DNA from: Kosakonia oryzae
Lineage (GTDB): Bacteria; Pseudomonadota; Gammaproteobacteria; Enterobacterales; Enterobacteriaceae
Assembly: GCF_001658025.2 (NCBI RefSeq)
Contig: NZ_CP014007.2
Location: forward strand, 248,001 to 312,000
Reading direction: 5' to 3'
Length of the DNA stretch: 64,000 nt
The position numbers were made by a program, and so were the translations under genes. The notes beneath the pieces are model-generated. The model searched no databases and was not told the DNA's origin. It was given only the letters and a program-made list of their open reading frames with translations. Shown here one piece after another: positions 1 through 9,120 of the stretch (the first letter of the stretch is position 1; every line of letters starts with the position of its first letter).

Positions 1-252
1 TGCATTCATGTACGGCTCAAGCTCGGCCGGTAAATCGTCCTGCTGCCAGATGCGGGCGATGCCTTCCAGATATTCGCCTGTGCGCTCCGCATGTTCGCCA
101 GAAAGCTGATAGCGCCCGGCACCCGCATGGGTGTCGAGATAGAGAAACGGTTTCTCTTTTTCTTTCAGCGCTTCGATGATCAGGCTCTGAACGGTATGTT
201 TAAGGACGTCGGCGTGGTTGCCAGCGTGAAAGCTGTGGCGATAACTGAGCAT
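1..252 (-). CDS. rlmJ: 23S rRNA (adenine(2030)-N(6))-methyltransferase RlmJ, N-terminal part only
   Basis: The reverse strand from an ATG at 252 reads MLSYRHSFHAGNHADVLKHT, then continues in frame to the window edge (84 codons visible, no stop). This is the characteristic N-terminus of RlmJ (YhiR), a SAM-dependent methyltransferase that makes m6A2030 in 23S rRNA. The G-N-H-A-D-V-L-K segment and a later L-D-T-H-A-G-A-G-R-Y segment (glycine-rich SAM-binding loop) are present. In E. coli it is the neighbour of gor on one side and prlC on the other; here it is divergent from the phosphatase gene at 446. Truncation is caused only by the window end. Confidence 0.93.
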   Translation of the reverse strand, partial: MLSYRHSFHAGNHADVLKHTVQSLIIEALKEKEKPFLYLDTHAGAGRYQLSGEHAERTGEYLEGIARIWQQDDLPAELEPYMNA

Positions 253-370
253 GGGGACTGAGATTCCGGAAAATAAACGAGATTCTGCACAGTTTACCGT
301 AGATTGCCGCAGATTACCGCTGCACCGCGGGCTTGTTTCATTTCAGCGGAAAAGGTTTCAAAACATAACG

Positions 371-388
371 GTGTCATGAAAGTGTCAA
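371..388 (+). promoter_or_regulatory. Candidate PhoB box upstream of the acid phosphatase gene
   Basis: GTGTCATGAAAGTGTCAA contains two TGTCA(T/A) repeats at an 11-bp period, the arrangement of the Pho box; I count 14 of 18 positions matching the usual consensus. It ends 57 bases before the ATG of a secreted phosphatase gene, a typical PhoB target. A convincing -10 element at the expected distance is not obvious (TAGCGT near 399 is the best candidate). Assignment is inference from motif plus context. Confidence 0.5.
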
Positions 389-445
389 ACTGCCGCGCTA
401 GCGTCAGGTTCAGGCAAGGTAATTGTTTGAATAAAAGGATAAAAA

Positions 446-1717
446 ATGAAAATCCGTCTCACTCTTTTAACTGCCGCGCTGCTGTTGGCTCACCAGGCGA
501 TGGCAAAAGATATTCCGCTGGTGCAGGCGCGCGATATCGCCAATACCACCACGCCAGCCTCGGACAGCCAGGCATATGTTGCGCTGGAAGCACAATCACT
601 GGCCGGGCTGCGCCAGGCCTTGCAGGGTAATGCGGCAGCACTGACTCGCGATCAACTGGAGCACTCCGCGCAGAGCGCTAAACAGGCGGACAGCGCCTGG
701 CTGAAAGCGCGCGGTTATGATTTCCAGACTAAAACGAATCAACAGGCGGGCATCGCGCTGCTCGCCAGTTTTAGCGCTCTGCCAAAGCCGGTGCTGGATG
801 CCAACCTGCATACCGTTGAGGCAATTAACCGCGATGCCACGCAGGGTTTGCGCCGTCAGGCGCTGGCTGATGCTGAGGGAATCAGCTATCTCTATTTTAT
901 TGCCGATGCGCTGGGGCCAAAACTGGGCAACGCTTTCCTCACCGCCTATGACAAAGGCGAATTAGGCAAAGCGGCGGCGTTAATCAAAGCCAGCGAAGTG
1001 AGCACCGGCGCGGCGAAAAAACATTTCGACTATAAGCGCCCGTTCCTGATCCAGAACAACAGCATCCACCTGGTGCCGGACGACGTGGTGGTGAAGGATA
1101 ACAAAGCTTATACCGCGGATGGCGGCTCGTTCCCCAGCGGCCATACCAATACCGGTTATACCGATTCGCTGCTGATGGCGGAGATGATCCCGGAACGTTT
1201 TGACGCTCTGCTGACGCGCGGCGCGCGCTATGGTTATTCCCGCGTGGTGCTGGGCGTGCACTACCCGCTGGATGTCATCGGTTCACGGATGGTGGCGGAG
1301 CGTAACGTCGCGCATTACCTGAATGATGCGAAATACCGCGCCCTGTTTAATGAAGCCCGCGACCAGCTCCGTGCCGCGCTGGAAAAAGAGTGCGGCACGT
1401 CGCTTGCGCAATGTGCGCAGAGCGCCGGAAAAGACGATCCGTATCGCGACCCGGCGATGCGCGATTTTTACCGTTTCACCATGACTTACAATTTGCCGCA
1501 GCAGAAAGGGGCAGAGAAAAAACTGAAAGTACCGGAAGGGGCTGATGTGCTTTTGGAAGCGGCGTTGCCGAATCTTTCCGCCAGCCAGCGCCGTGCGCTG
1601 ATGGTGAAAACGGCGATACCGGCGGGTTACCCGCTCTCTGGCGATAACGATGAACAGAGCTTCTGGCAGCGCCTGAACCTGTCTGCGGCCTATGAGATGG
1701 CGCATAAATCCCGCTGA
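446..1717 (+). CDS. Exported PAP2-family (PhoN-like) acid phosphatase
   Basis: A 423-residue protein with a signal peptide (charged MKIR, hydrophobic stretch to about residue 20, A-M-A cleavage site) expected to act in the periplasm. The three-part PAP2/class A acid phosphatase signature is complete: K-R-P near residue 197, F-P-S-G-H-T near 229-234 and S-R-V-V-L-G-V-H-Y-P-L-D near 260-275; these supply the phosphate-binding Lys/Arg and the two catalytic histidines. It is longer than classical class A enzymes (about 250 residues) because of an N-terminal helical region before the K-R-P motif and a C-terminal tail. The start is supported by an AAGGA element at 435-439. It is a single-gene unit, preceded by a possible PhoB box and followed by a terminator. 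It is not present at this place (between rlmJ and prlC) in E. coli. Physiological substrate unknown; phosphomonoester scavenging is the likely role. Confidence 0.88.
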   Translation: MKIRLTLLTAALLLAHQAMAKDIPLVQARDIANTTTPASDSQAYVALEAQSLAGLRQALQGNAAALTRDQLEHSAQSAKQADSAWLKARGYDFQTKTNQQAGIALLASFSALPKPVLDANLHTVEAINRDATQGLRRQALADAEGISYLYFIADALGPKLGNAFLTAYDKGELGKAAALIKASEVSTGAAKKHFDYKRPFLIQNNSIHLVPDDVVVKDNKAYTADGGSFPSGHTNTGYTDSLLMAEMIPERFDALLTRGARYGYSRVVLGVHYPLDVIGSRMVAERNVAHYLNDAKYRALFNEARDQLRAALEKECGTSLAQCAQSAGKDDPYRDPAMRDFYRFTMTYNLPQQKGAEKKLKVPEGADVLLEAALPNLSASQRRALMVKTAIPAGYPLSGDNDEQSFWQRLNLSAAYEMAHKSR

Positions 1718-1731
1718 GGTTTGTGCGTAAT

Positions 1732-1763
1732 GCCCGGCGAGCGCAATGCCGCCGGGCGTTTTC
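1732..1763 (+). terminator. Rho-independent terminator of the acid phosphatase gene
   Basis: Perfect 8-bp stem GCCCGGCG / CGCCGGGC (1732-1739 with 1750-1757), 10-base loop, followed by a T-rich run (TTTTCTT). It lies 15 bases past the stop codon. Confidence 0.85.
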
Positions 1764-1871
1764 TTCGTTGTGGCTTATCGCAGCGATACCCTGGCACGCG
1801 GAGCGCACGGGATTGAAATCTGCGGGACTTGGCCCCATTCTTAACCAATACTTCATACCAAGGACTGCGCT

Positions 1872-3914
1872 ATGACCAACCCATTATTGACGCCTTTTGT
1901 GCTCCCCCCTTTTTCTAAAATTCTTCCTGAGCATGTTGTTCCTGCGGTGACCAAAGCGCTGGACGACTGCCGGAGCGCAGTGGAGCGCGTTGTTGCGCAG
2001 GGCGGTCCCTACACCTGGGACAATCTTTGTCAGCCGCTGGCTGAAGTAGACGATCGCCTTGGCCGTCTCTTCTCGCCGGTCAGCCATCTGAATTCAGTGA
2101 AAAACAGCCCGGAACTGCGCGAAGCATACGAACAAACGCTGCCGCTGCTGTCGGAGTACAGCACCTGGGTCGGGCAGAACGAAGGGCTGTACAACGCCTA
2201 TCGCGATCTGCGCGACGGCCCGCATTACGCTGCGCTGAGTGTGGCGGAGAAAAAATCTGTGGATAATGCGCTGCGCGACTTCAAACTGTCGGGCATCGGC
2301 TTGCCAAAAGAGAAACAGCAGCGCTATGGCGAAATCGCCTCACGTCTCTCTGAACTCGGCAACCTCTATAGCAACAATGTGCTCGATGCCACTATGGGCT
2401 GGAGCAAGCTGGTTACTGACGAATCTGAACTCTCCGGCATGCCGGAAAGCGCCCTGGCGGCAGCGAAAGCGCAGGCAGAAGCCAAAGAGCAGCAAGGCTG
2501 GTTGCTGACGCTGGATATCCCGAGCTATCTGCCGGTGATGACCTATTGCGATAACCAGGCGCTGCGTGAAGAGATGTATCGCGCTTACAGCACCCGCGCT
2601 TCCGATCAGGGGCCGAATGCGGGCAAGTGGGATAACAGCCCGATCATGGCCGAGATCCTCGCGCTGCGTCACGAGCTGGCGCAACTGCTCGGTTTTGAAA
2701 GCTATGCCTTTAAATCGCTGGCCACCAAAATGGCGGAAAACCCGGCGCAGGTACTGGAATTCTTAACCGATCTCGCCAAACGCGCGCGTCCGCAGGGCGA
2801 AAAAGAGCTGGCGCAACTGCGCGCCTTCGCTAAAGCCGAATTCGGCGTTGATGAGCTGCAACCGTGGGATATCGGTTACTACAGCGAAAAACAGAAACAG
2901 CATCTTTACAGCATCAGCGATGAGCAACTGCGTCCGTACTTCCCGGAAAACCGCGCGGTGAACGGCCTGTTTGAAGTGGTGAAACGTATTTACGGCATCA
3001 CCGCCAAAGAGCGCAAGGATATTGATGTCTGGCATCCGGACGTGCGTTTCTTCGAACTTTACGATGAGAGCAACGAGCTGCGCGGCAGCTTCTATCTCGA
3101 TCTCTATGCCCGCGAGCACAAACGTGGCGGCGCGTGGATGGATGACTGCGTTGGCCAGATGCGCCGCGCCGACGGTTCGCTGCAAAAACCCGTCGCTTAC
3201 CTCACCTGTAACTTTAACCGCCCGGTCAACGGCAAACCGGCGCTGTTCACCCATGACGAAGTGATCACCCTGTTCCATGAGTTTGGTCACGGTCTGCATC
3301 ATATGCTGACGCGCGTTGAAACCGCCGGTGTTGCAGGGATCAGCGGTGTGCCGTGGGATGCGGTCGAGCTGCCGAGCCAGTTTATGGAAAACTGGTGCTG
3401 GGAGCCGGAAGCGCTGGCGTTTATCTCCGGCCATTATGAAACCGGCGAGCCGCTGCCGCAGGAGCTGCTGGACAAAATGCTGGCGGCGAAAAACTATCAG
3501 GCGGCGATGTTTATCCTGCGTCAGCTGGAGTTCGGCCTGTTCGACTTCCGCTTGCACGCCGAATTCATCCCAGAGCAGGGGGCAAAAATCCTCGAAACGC
3601 TGGCCGAAATCAAACGCCAGGTCGCCGTGGTGCCGGGGCCGTCGTGGGGCCGCTTCCCGCATGCCTTCAGCCATATTTTCGCTGGCGGATATGCGGCGGG
3701 TTACTACAGCTATCTGTGGGCCGATGTGCTGGCGGCGGATGCCTTCTCCCGCTTTGAAGAAGAAGGCATTTTCAATCGCGAAACCGGGCAGTCGTTCCTC
3801 GATAACATCCTGACCCGCGGTGGCTCGGAAGAGCCGATGGAGCTGTTCAAACGCTTCCGTGGTCGCGAGCCGCAGATTGACGCCATGCTTGAGCATTACG
3901 GTATCGAAGGCTGA
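1872..3914 (+). CDS. prlC: Oligopeptidase A (M3 zinc metallopeptidase)
   Basis: 680 residues, the same length as E. coli PrlC/OpdA. The zinc site H-E-F-G-H is at residues 469-473, and the downstream third-ligand segment V-E-L-P-S-Q is near residue 499. The enzyme is cytoplasmic, degrades short peptides and cleaved signal peptides, and in E. coli is a heat-shock gene and the site of signal-sequence suppressor mutations. It starts at an ATG preceded by an AAGGA element at 1859-1863. It is followed after only four bases by rsmJ, as in E. coli, so the two are almost certainly co-transcribed. Nothing unusual in the coding sequence. Confidence 0.97.
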   Translation: MTNPLLTPFVLPPFSKILPEHVVPAVTKALDDCRSAVERVVAQGGPYTWDNLCQPLAEVDDRLGRLFSPVSHLNSVKNSPELREAYEQTLPLLSEYSTWVGQNEGLYNAYRDLRDGPHYAALSVAEKKSVDNALRDFKLSGIGLPKEKQQRYGEIASRLSELGNLYSNNVLDATMGWSKLVTDESELSGMPESALAAAKAQAEAKEQQGWLLTLDIPSYLPVMTYCDNQALREEMYRAYSTRASDQGPNAGKWDNSPIMAEILALRHELAQLLGFESYAFKSLATKMAENPAQVLEFLTDLAKRARPQGEKELAQLRAFAKAEFGVDELQPWDIGYYSEKQKQHLYSISDEQLRPYFPENRAVNGLFEVVKRIYGITAKERKDIDVWHPDVRFFELYDESNELRGSFYLDLYAREHKRGGAWMDDCVGQMRRADGSLQKPVAYLTCNFNRPVNGKPALFTHDEVITLFHEFGHGLHHMLTRVETAGVAGISGVPWDAVELPSQFMENWCWEPEALAFISGHYETGEPLPQELLDKMLAAKNYQAAMFILRQLEFGLFDFRLHAEFIPEQGAKILETLAEIKRQVAVVPGPSWGRFPHAFSHIFAGGYAAGYYSYLWADVLAADAFSRFEEEGIFNRETGQSFLDNILTRGGSEEPMELFKRFRGREPQIDAMLEHYGIEG

Positions 3915-3918
3915 TGCA

Positions 3919-4671
3919 GTGAAAATCTGTTTGCTGGATGAAACAGGCGCCGGAGACGGCGCCTTATCTGTTCTTGCGGCCCGCTTCGGGCTGGAGGCGG
4001 ATGACGACAACCTGATGGCGCTGGTGTTAACGCCGACGCATCTGGAACTGCGTAAGCGCGATGAGCCGAAACTGGGCGGCATCTTTGTCGATTTTGTCGC
4101 GGGCGGTATGGCGCACCGGCGTAAATTTGGCGGTGGTCGCGGTGAAGCCGTCGCTAAAGCGGTTGGCATCAAAGGCAGCTATTTACCGGAGGTGGTGGAT
4201 GCCACGGCAGGGCTGGGGCGCGATGCGTTTGTGCTGGCGTCGGTAGGTTGCCGCGTGCGGATGCTGGAGCGTAATCCGGTCGTTGCTGCGCTGCTGGAGG
4301 ATGGTCTTCATCGCGGCTATGCGGATGCGGAAATCGGCCCGTGGCTGCGCGAACGGCTGCAACTGATTCACGCTTCCAGTCTGACGAGCCTGGCGGATAT
4401 CACGCCGCGCCCGCAGGTGGTTTATCTCGATCCGATGTTCCCGCATAAGCAAAAGAGCGCGCTGGTGAAGAAGGAGATGCGGGTATTCCAGTCGCTGGTT
4501 GGCCCGGATCTCGACGCCGACGGTTTGCTGGAGCCTGCGCGCAAGCTTGCCATCAAGCGCGTAGTGGTGAAACGCCCGGATTATGCGCCGCCGCTGGCCG
4601 GTGTTGCCACGCAATCGGCGGTGGTGACCAAAAGCCATCGTTTCGATATCTATCCCGGTTCCGGGGAATAA
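3919..4671 (+). CDS. rsmJ: 16S rRNA (guanine(1516)-N(2))-methyltransferase RsmJ
   Basis: From a GTG at 3919 the product is 250 residues, exactly the length of E. coli RsmJ (YhiQ), and begins (M)[18 protein letters not shown]. The frame is open further upstream, to 3820, but that part lies inside prlC and has no family similarity. The SAM-binding loop [12 protein letters not shown] and the catalytic D-P-M-F-P motif are intact. The enzyme makes m2G1516 in 16S rRNA. Second gene of the prlC-rsmJ unit. In E. coli dtpB follows; here uspA follows directly on the opposite strand. Confidence 0.95.
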   Translation: MKICLLDETGAGDGALSVLAARFGLEADDDNLMALVLTPTHLELRKRDEPKLGGIFVDFVAGGMAHRRKFGGGRGEAVAKAVGIKGSYLPEVVDATAGLGRDAFVLASVGCRVRMLERNPVVAALLEDGLHRGYADAEIGPWLRERLQLIHASSLTSLADITPRPQVVYLDPMFPHKQKSALVKKEMRVFQSLVGPDLDADGLLEPARKLAIKRVVVKRPDYAPPLAGVATQSAVVTKSHRFDIYPGSGE

Positions 4672-4702
4672 AAAAGCCCGGTCGCGTTGCGCGTACCGGG
4701 CT
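4668..4702 (-). terminator. Rho-independent terminator, best placed for uspA
   Basis: Stem AGCCCGGT / ACCGGGCT (4675-4682 with 4695-4702) with a 12-base loop. Read on the minus strand the stem is followed by a run of T (the A-run at 4668-4674 on the plus strand), so it terminates uspA; it may also stop rsmJ transcripts although the plus-strand 3' side is not T-rich. Confidence 0.75.
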
Positions 4703-4737
4703 ATGTTCAGGCTAACGGCTAATCGTTAGCGGGAATA

Positions 4738-5175
4738 TCAATCCTCTTCTTCATCCCGCAGCGGGACAATCAGCATATCAACGTGAACCGTGTTGATCAG
4801 CTGGCGCGCGGAGGACATCAGTTTGCTCCAGAAATCCTGGTGATGGCCGCATACCACCAAATCCATATCGTATTTTTTAATCGCATCAACCAGTACCTGG
4901 CCCAGGTCGCCGCTGCCGCTCAGAGTTTCGGTAATCGGATAACCCGCGTTTGTGGAGAGTTCGGTCAGCGCCTGGTGAGTTTCATCGGAAATACGTTTTT
5001 GCATATCGCCGAGATTAACGTCGATAAGACCGGTATAAAGATCGGAGTAGTTTACATCGACATGAATCAGGGAAACCTTCGCGTTGTATGGCCGCGCCAT
5101 GGATACTGCTTTCTCAACCAACAATTTGCTTTCGGGGGCGAGATCGACTGCGATGAGGATATGTGTGTAAGCCAT
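4738..5175 (-). CDS. uspA: Universal stress protein A
   Basis: 145 residues beginning [20 protein letters not shown], near-identical in pattern to E. coli UspA (144 residues). It is a cytoplasmic dimeric stress protein of the UspA subfamily that does not bind ATP; accordingly the G-2X-G-9X-G(S/T) ATP loop of other Usp proteins is not present. In E. coli it is induced by growth arrest and many stresses. Start supported by GGAGTAAC just upstream. It is divergent from uspB, sharing a 450-base control region, and ends before its own terminator hairpin. Confidence 0.97.
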   Translation of the reverse strand: MAYTHILIAVDLAPESKLLVEKAVSMARPYNAKVSLIHVDVNYSDLYTGLIDVNLGDMQKRISDETHQALTELSTNAGYPITETLSGSGDLGQVLVDAIKKYDMDLVVCGHHQDFWSKLMSSARQLINTVHVDMLIVPLRDEEED

Positions 5176-5625
5176 AGTGTTACTCCTTCCATAAGTTGTC
5201 GATGACCATTGGGGCTATGCCCCTGATACAGTTGCACTGCGCCCGCATCCTGCGTTTCACGTGAGCGTAGCGCCCGGCCTTAAGGATCTTTTGTAGATAT
5301 TTCTACCTTATAACGCTCTTATAGCACCGTCAATTAACCTGGATCACGAATCACTTAAGTAATATTTACAGCTATATACATTGATGGTGATTAAGCTTGT
5401 GGCAAAAAAATAAACGGATCTCCTACACTATAAATAAACCGTACGGAAACAGACGGCGTCCCCCAGTTATCCGCGTAAGGAAACGCGGTCAATTGCGGGA
5501 CTCCGCCTGTGCTTGTCTTCCCGTTCGGGGATTGGTAACACTATTCGTTGTCAGACTTGGTTGGGTATCCAGGCGCGAGCGTTCCGGAGTCTTTCTTCGC
5601 GGGCGATCGCTGGGGAGGGGATATG
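5176..5625. promoter_or_regulatory. uspA/uspB divergent control region
   Basis: 450 bases without a credible gene, separating the divergently transcribed uspA and uspB. In E. coli uspB is sigma-S dependent; a plausible sigma-S-type extended -10, CTACACTATAAA, occurs at 5423-5434 reading toward uspB. That would leave an about 190-base leader before uspB. AT-rich sequence at 5285-5345 probably holds the uspA promoter. All promoter positions are inference. Confidence 0.4.
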
Positions 5626-5961
5626 GTGATCAACACTGTTGCGCTGTTTTGGGCTTTATGTGTGGTGTGTTTGGTTAACATGGCGCGTTATTACTCATCG
5701 CTACGCGCGCTGTTAGTGGTACTTCGTGGTTGTGATCCCTTACTCTATCAGTACGTGGATGGCGGCGGCTTTTTTACCGCGCACGGCCAGCCCAGTAAGC
5801 AGATGCGTCTGGTTTGGTATATCTATGCCCAGCGCTATCGCGATCACCATGATGACGAATTCATCCGCCGCTGTGAGCGCGTTCGCCGTCAGTTTATTTT
5901 AACCAGCTCGCTGTGTGGCCTGGTGGTCATCAGCCTGATTGCGCTGATGATTTGGCATTGA
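5626..5961 (+). CDS. uspB: Universal stress protein B (small membrane protein)
   Basis: Taken from GTG 5626 the product is 111 residues, the length of E. coli UspB, reading (M)[19 protein letters not shown]. An in-frame ATG at 5623 would add one residue; the GGAGGGG ribosome site at 5614-5620 is 5 bases from the GTG but only 2 from the ATG, which favours GTG. Two membrane segments are visible (residues about 3-20 and 85-108) flanking a charged loop rich in R and H. In E. coli uspB is sigma-S dependent and needed for ethanol tolerance in stationary phase; mechanism unknown. Convergent with pitA. Confidence 0.93.
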   Translation: MINTVALFWALCVVCLVNMARYYSSLRALLVVLRGCDPLLYQYVDGGGFFTAHGQPSKQMRLVWYIYAQRYRDHHDDEFIRRCERVRRQFILTSSLCGLVVISLIALMIWH

Positions 5962-5982
5962 GCGCGGCGCTAATCTGAGAAT

Positions 5983-6018
5983 AAAAAAAAACGGGCCAGT
6001 TTCCTGACCCGTTTTTTA
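5983..6018. terminator. Bidirectional terminator between uspB and pitA
   Basis: Stem AACGGGCCAG / CTGACCCGTT (5990-5999 with 6004-6013), one mismatch, 4-base loop, flanked by an A-run on the left and a T-run on the right, so it can work for both convergent genes. Confidence 0.85.
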
Positions 6019-6034
6019 TTGCGTCTTCGCTGCG

Positions 6035-7531
6035 TTAAATCAGATGCAGCGAGAGCCAGTACAGCACGCCGGACAAAATAATCGAGGCTGGCAGAGTGAA
6101 GATCCAGGCCATCAGAATATTGGTCACGGTTTTGCGCTGCAAACCGCCGCCGTCGACAATCATTGTCCCGGCCACGGAAGAAGAGAGCACGTGCGTGGTG
6201 GAAACCGGCATCCCGGTATAACTGGCCAGCCCGATAGACACCGCCGCAGTCATCTGCGCGGACATTCCCTGGGCGTAGGTCATACCTTTCTTACCAATTT
6301 TCTCGCCGATGGTGGTCGCCACGCGGCGCCAGCCGATCATTGTGCCAATACCTAACGCCAGCGCTACCGCCATGATGATCCAGATTGGCGCATACTCAAT
6401 TGTGCTCAGCATATCGCCTTTCAGTTTCTTCAGCAGACGCTGGTCGTCGGCGCTGATATCCGGCTGCTTCGCCACTTTATCCGTAATATCGGAGAGGCAA
6501 AGCATAATACGGCGCAGCTGGCCGCGCTGCTCCAGCGGAATCTGCTCGTAGTTTTCGATACCAGTCAGCATCACTTTTGCCCGATCCAGCGCCACAATTG
6601 CGCGACCCGGATGGCAATGGAATTCGCCAGGTTGCGTGTTCACCTCTTCTGGTGCCGGAATCAGCGGATCAACGCCGGTCGCTTTTTGCAGCAGCGTTGG
6701 GTGTTGCTGGAAGTAAGTTTCCACGTTGTTGACGGCATCACGCGTACGAGTAATGTCATAACCTGATGCGTTCATATTTACCACGAAGCCCGCGGGCGCA
6801 ACGCCAATCAGCACCAGCATAATCAGGCCGATGCCTTTCTGGCCATCGTTCGCGCCGTGGGAGAAACTCACGCCGATAGCGGAAAGAATCAAGGCGATAC
6901 GCGTCCAGAACGGCGGCTTTTTCTTACCGTCGATCTTCTCGCGTTCAGCTGGCGTCATATGAATACGCGCGCGTTTTTTGGTATTGCTCCAGTAGCGGCG
7001 CAGGATAAATATCAGGCCGCCTGCGATCACCAGCCCAACAATCGGTGAAAGAATGAGGGAGGCGAAGATCTCCAGCACTTTCGGGATATTTAAGGCATCC
7101 ACGACTGAAGTGCCGGACATCAGCGCATTGGTTAAACCAATACCGATAATCGCGCCAATCAGGGTGTGGGAGCTGGAAGCTGGCAGACCCAGATACCAGG
7201 TACCAAGGTTCCAGATAATCGCCGCCAGCAGCATGGAGAAGACCATTGCCAGGCCGTGCGCGGAGCTGACATTCAGCAGTAGATCGGTTGGCAACATATG
7301 CACAATCGCATAGGCAACGCTTAACCCGCCCAGCAAAACGCCGAAGAAGTTAAATATCGCCGCCATCACCACCGCCAGCTGAGAACGCATAGCACGTGTA
7401 TAAATTACGGTTGCCACGGCGTTTGCTGTGTCATGGAAGCCATTGATTGCTTCGTAGAACAGAACAAAGACCAGAGCAAGCAAGAGTAATAACCCGGTAT
7501 GAAGATCCAGGCCAGCAAACAAATGTAGCAT
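6035..7531 (-). CDS. pitA: Low-affinity inorganic phosphate transporter PitA
   Basis: 498 residues (E. coli PitA 499). The family signature [10 protein letters not shown] is present near residue 31 and the second repeat copy G-M-P-V-S-T-T-H-V near residue 433. About ten membrane segments are split by a large cytoplasmic loop (about residues 180-370), the normal PiT layout. It imports metal-phosphate complexes (with Zn, Mg, Mn, Ca) with protons across the inner membrane. It stands alone, divergent from yhiN, at the same place as in E. coli. Confidence 0.97.
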   Translation of the reverse strand: MLHLFAGLDLHTGLLLLLALVFVLFYEAINGFHDTANAVATVIYTRAMRSQLAVVMAAIFNFFGVLLGGLSVAYAIVHMLPTDLLLNVSSAHGLAMVFSMLLAAIIWNLGTWYLGLPASSSHTLIGAIIGIGLTNALMSGTSVVDALNIPKVLEIFASLILSPIVGLVIAGGLIFILRRYWSNTKKRARIHMTPAEREKIDGKKKPPFWTRIALILSAIGVSFSHGANDGQKGIGLIMLVLIGVAPAGFVVNMNASGYDITRTRDAVNNVETYFQQHPTLLQKATGVDPLIPAPEEVNTQPGEFHCHPGRAIVALDRAKVMLTGIENYEQIPLEQRGQLRRIMLCLSDITDKVAKQPDISADDQRLLKKLKGDMLSTIEYAPIWIIMAVALALGIGTMIGWRRVATTIGEKIGKKGMTYAQGMSAQMTAAVSIGLASYTGMPVSTTHVLSSSVAGTMIVDGGGLQRKTVTNILMAWIFTLPASIILSGVLYWLSLHLI

Positions 7532-7758
7532 AGACGTTAAGCCATTTTGAGGTCATGAACGCGGCGCATTATCAGGGACATTAGCGGTGTCGGCAAAGTG
7601 AAATATGTATTTTTTTTGACATTATTTCTTACATTCCGCTGAAGCTTTGAAATTATCGTATATTTTTCAATGCCATGTTGTTTTTCGCTCTCTCCGCGCT
7701 GGTGTGACCAGCGTGAACTCTTTACAATTCGCCACGATTTTTTTATGAGGGTGCAGGT

Positions 7759-8949
7759 GTGGAAAGGTTTGATGCCATTGTTATCGGCGCGGGTGCGGCG
7801 GGCATGTTCTGTGCAGCGCTGGCCGGGCAGGCGGGCTGTCGTGTGCTGTTACTGGATAACGGCAAAAAACCGGGGCGCAAGATCCTGATGTCCGGTGGCG
7901 GTCGCTGCAATTTCACTAATCTTTACGTCGAACCCGCAGCCTATTTGAGCCAGAACCCGCATTTTTGCAAATCTGCTCTCGCGCGCTATACCCAGTGGGA
8001 TTTTATCGATCTGGTCGGCAAGCACGGTATCGACTGGCATGAGAAAACGTTAGGGCAACTTTTCTGCGACGATTCGGCGCAACAGATTGTCGATATGCTG
8101 GTGGCCGAGTGCGAAAAAGGCCATGTCACACAGCGCCTGCGCAGCGAAGTGCTGAGCGTGACGCGCGATGATCAGGGTTACACGCTGCAATTGAATGGCG
8201 ACAGCGTACAGGCCGCGAAACTGGTCATTGCGTCCGGCGGGTTGTCGATGCCGGGGCTTGGCGCCTCACCATTTGGCTACAAAATCGCCGAACAATTCGG
8301 CCTGAAAGTGCTGCCAACACGCGCCGGTCTGGTGCCTTTTACTCTGCATAAGCCACTGCTGGAGCAGATGCAGACGCTCTCCGGCGTGTCGGTGCCTTCG
8401 GTGATTACCGCTGAAGACGGTACGGTTTTCCGGGAAAATCTGCTCTTTACTCACCGCGGGCTTTCAGGTCCGGCGGTTCTGCAAATTTCCAGCTACTGGC
8501 AGCCGGGCGAATTCGTCAGCATTAATCTGTTGCCGGAGTGCGATCTGGCAAGCTTCCTGGATGAACAGCGCGAAGCGCACCCGAATCAAAGCCTGAAAAA
8601 CACGCTGGCGATGCAGTTACCGAAACGGCTGGTCGAATGTTTGCAGCAGTTAGAACAGATCCCGGATGTCACGCTGAGGCAGCTTAACAGCCGCGAACAG
8701 GAGTCACTGGTCGAATTACTCACGCACTGGCGCGTTCAGCCGAACGGCACGGAAGGATACCGTACTGCGGAAGTGACGCTGGGCGGCGTTGATACCCACG
8801 AACTCTCTTCCCGCACGATGGAAGCCCGCAATGTGCCAGGGCTTTACTTTATCGGCGAGGTGATGGATGTCACCGGCTGGCTGGGTGGCTATAACTTCCA
8901 GTGGGCGTGGTCCAGCGCGTGGGCCTGCGCGCAGGCGCTGGCAGAGTAA
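7759..8949 (+). CDS. yhiN: YhiN-family NAD(P)/FAD-dependent oxidoreductase
   Basis: 396 residues; E. coli YhiN has about 400. It starts at a GTG (no in-frame ATG fits the conserved N-terminus) and opens with the FAD-binding Rossmann motif G-A-G-A-A-G-M near residue 9, followed by P-G-R-K-I-L-M-S-G-G-G-R-C-N-F-T-N near 38-55, the family hallmark. A second dinucleotide motif near the C-terminus (G-E-V-M-D-V-T-G-W-L-G-G-Y-N-F-Q-W-A) closes the flavin site. The family includes BaiN of gut clostridia, but the reaction in Enterobacteriaceae is not known. Single-gene unit divergent from pitA. Confidence 0.92.
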   Translation: MERFDAIVIGAGAAGMFCAALAGQAGCRVLLLDNGKKPGRKILMSGGGRCNFTNLYVEPAAYLSQNPHFCKSALARYTQWDFIDLVGKHGIDWHEKTLGQLFCDDSAQQIVDMLVAECEKGHVTQRLRSEVLSVTRDDQGYTLQLNGDSVQAAKLVIASGGLSMPGLGASPFGYKIAEQFGLKVLPTRAGLVPFTLHKPLLEQMQTLSGVSVPSVITAEDGTVFRENLLFTHRGLSGPAVLQISSYWQPGEFVSINLLPECDLASFLDEQREAHPNQSLKNTLAMQLPKRLVECLQQLEQIPDVTLRQLNSREQESLVELLTHWRVQPNGTEGYRTAEVTLGGVDTHELSSRTMEARNVPGLYFIGEVMDVTGWLGGYNFQWAWSSAWACAQALAE

Positions 8950-9120
8950 GCTGGCGGCGTTGCCTGATGGGTGAATCACACTATTCGGTTCATCCATTAC
9001 TATCATTTTTGGTGAATTTCAGCCTCCCCTTTAAGACCTTTATATTTCCTGCCTGCTGCCGATAACTTCATCACTACACCTCTATTGCGCTACTCCATTT
9101 GCGCTGACAAAGGAATGAAA

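Noticed and set aside
2763-4172. 469-codon open frame on the minus strand across prlC and rsmJ
   Set aside because: It is antisense to two conserved genes, has no family pattern and crosses their boundary; it arises from high GC in the codon third positions.
5397-5678. 93-codon open frame in the uspA-uspB gap
   Set aside because: Arginine-rich, overlaps the uspB start, no ribosome site or family pattern.
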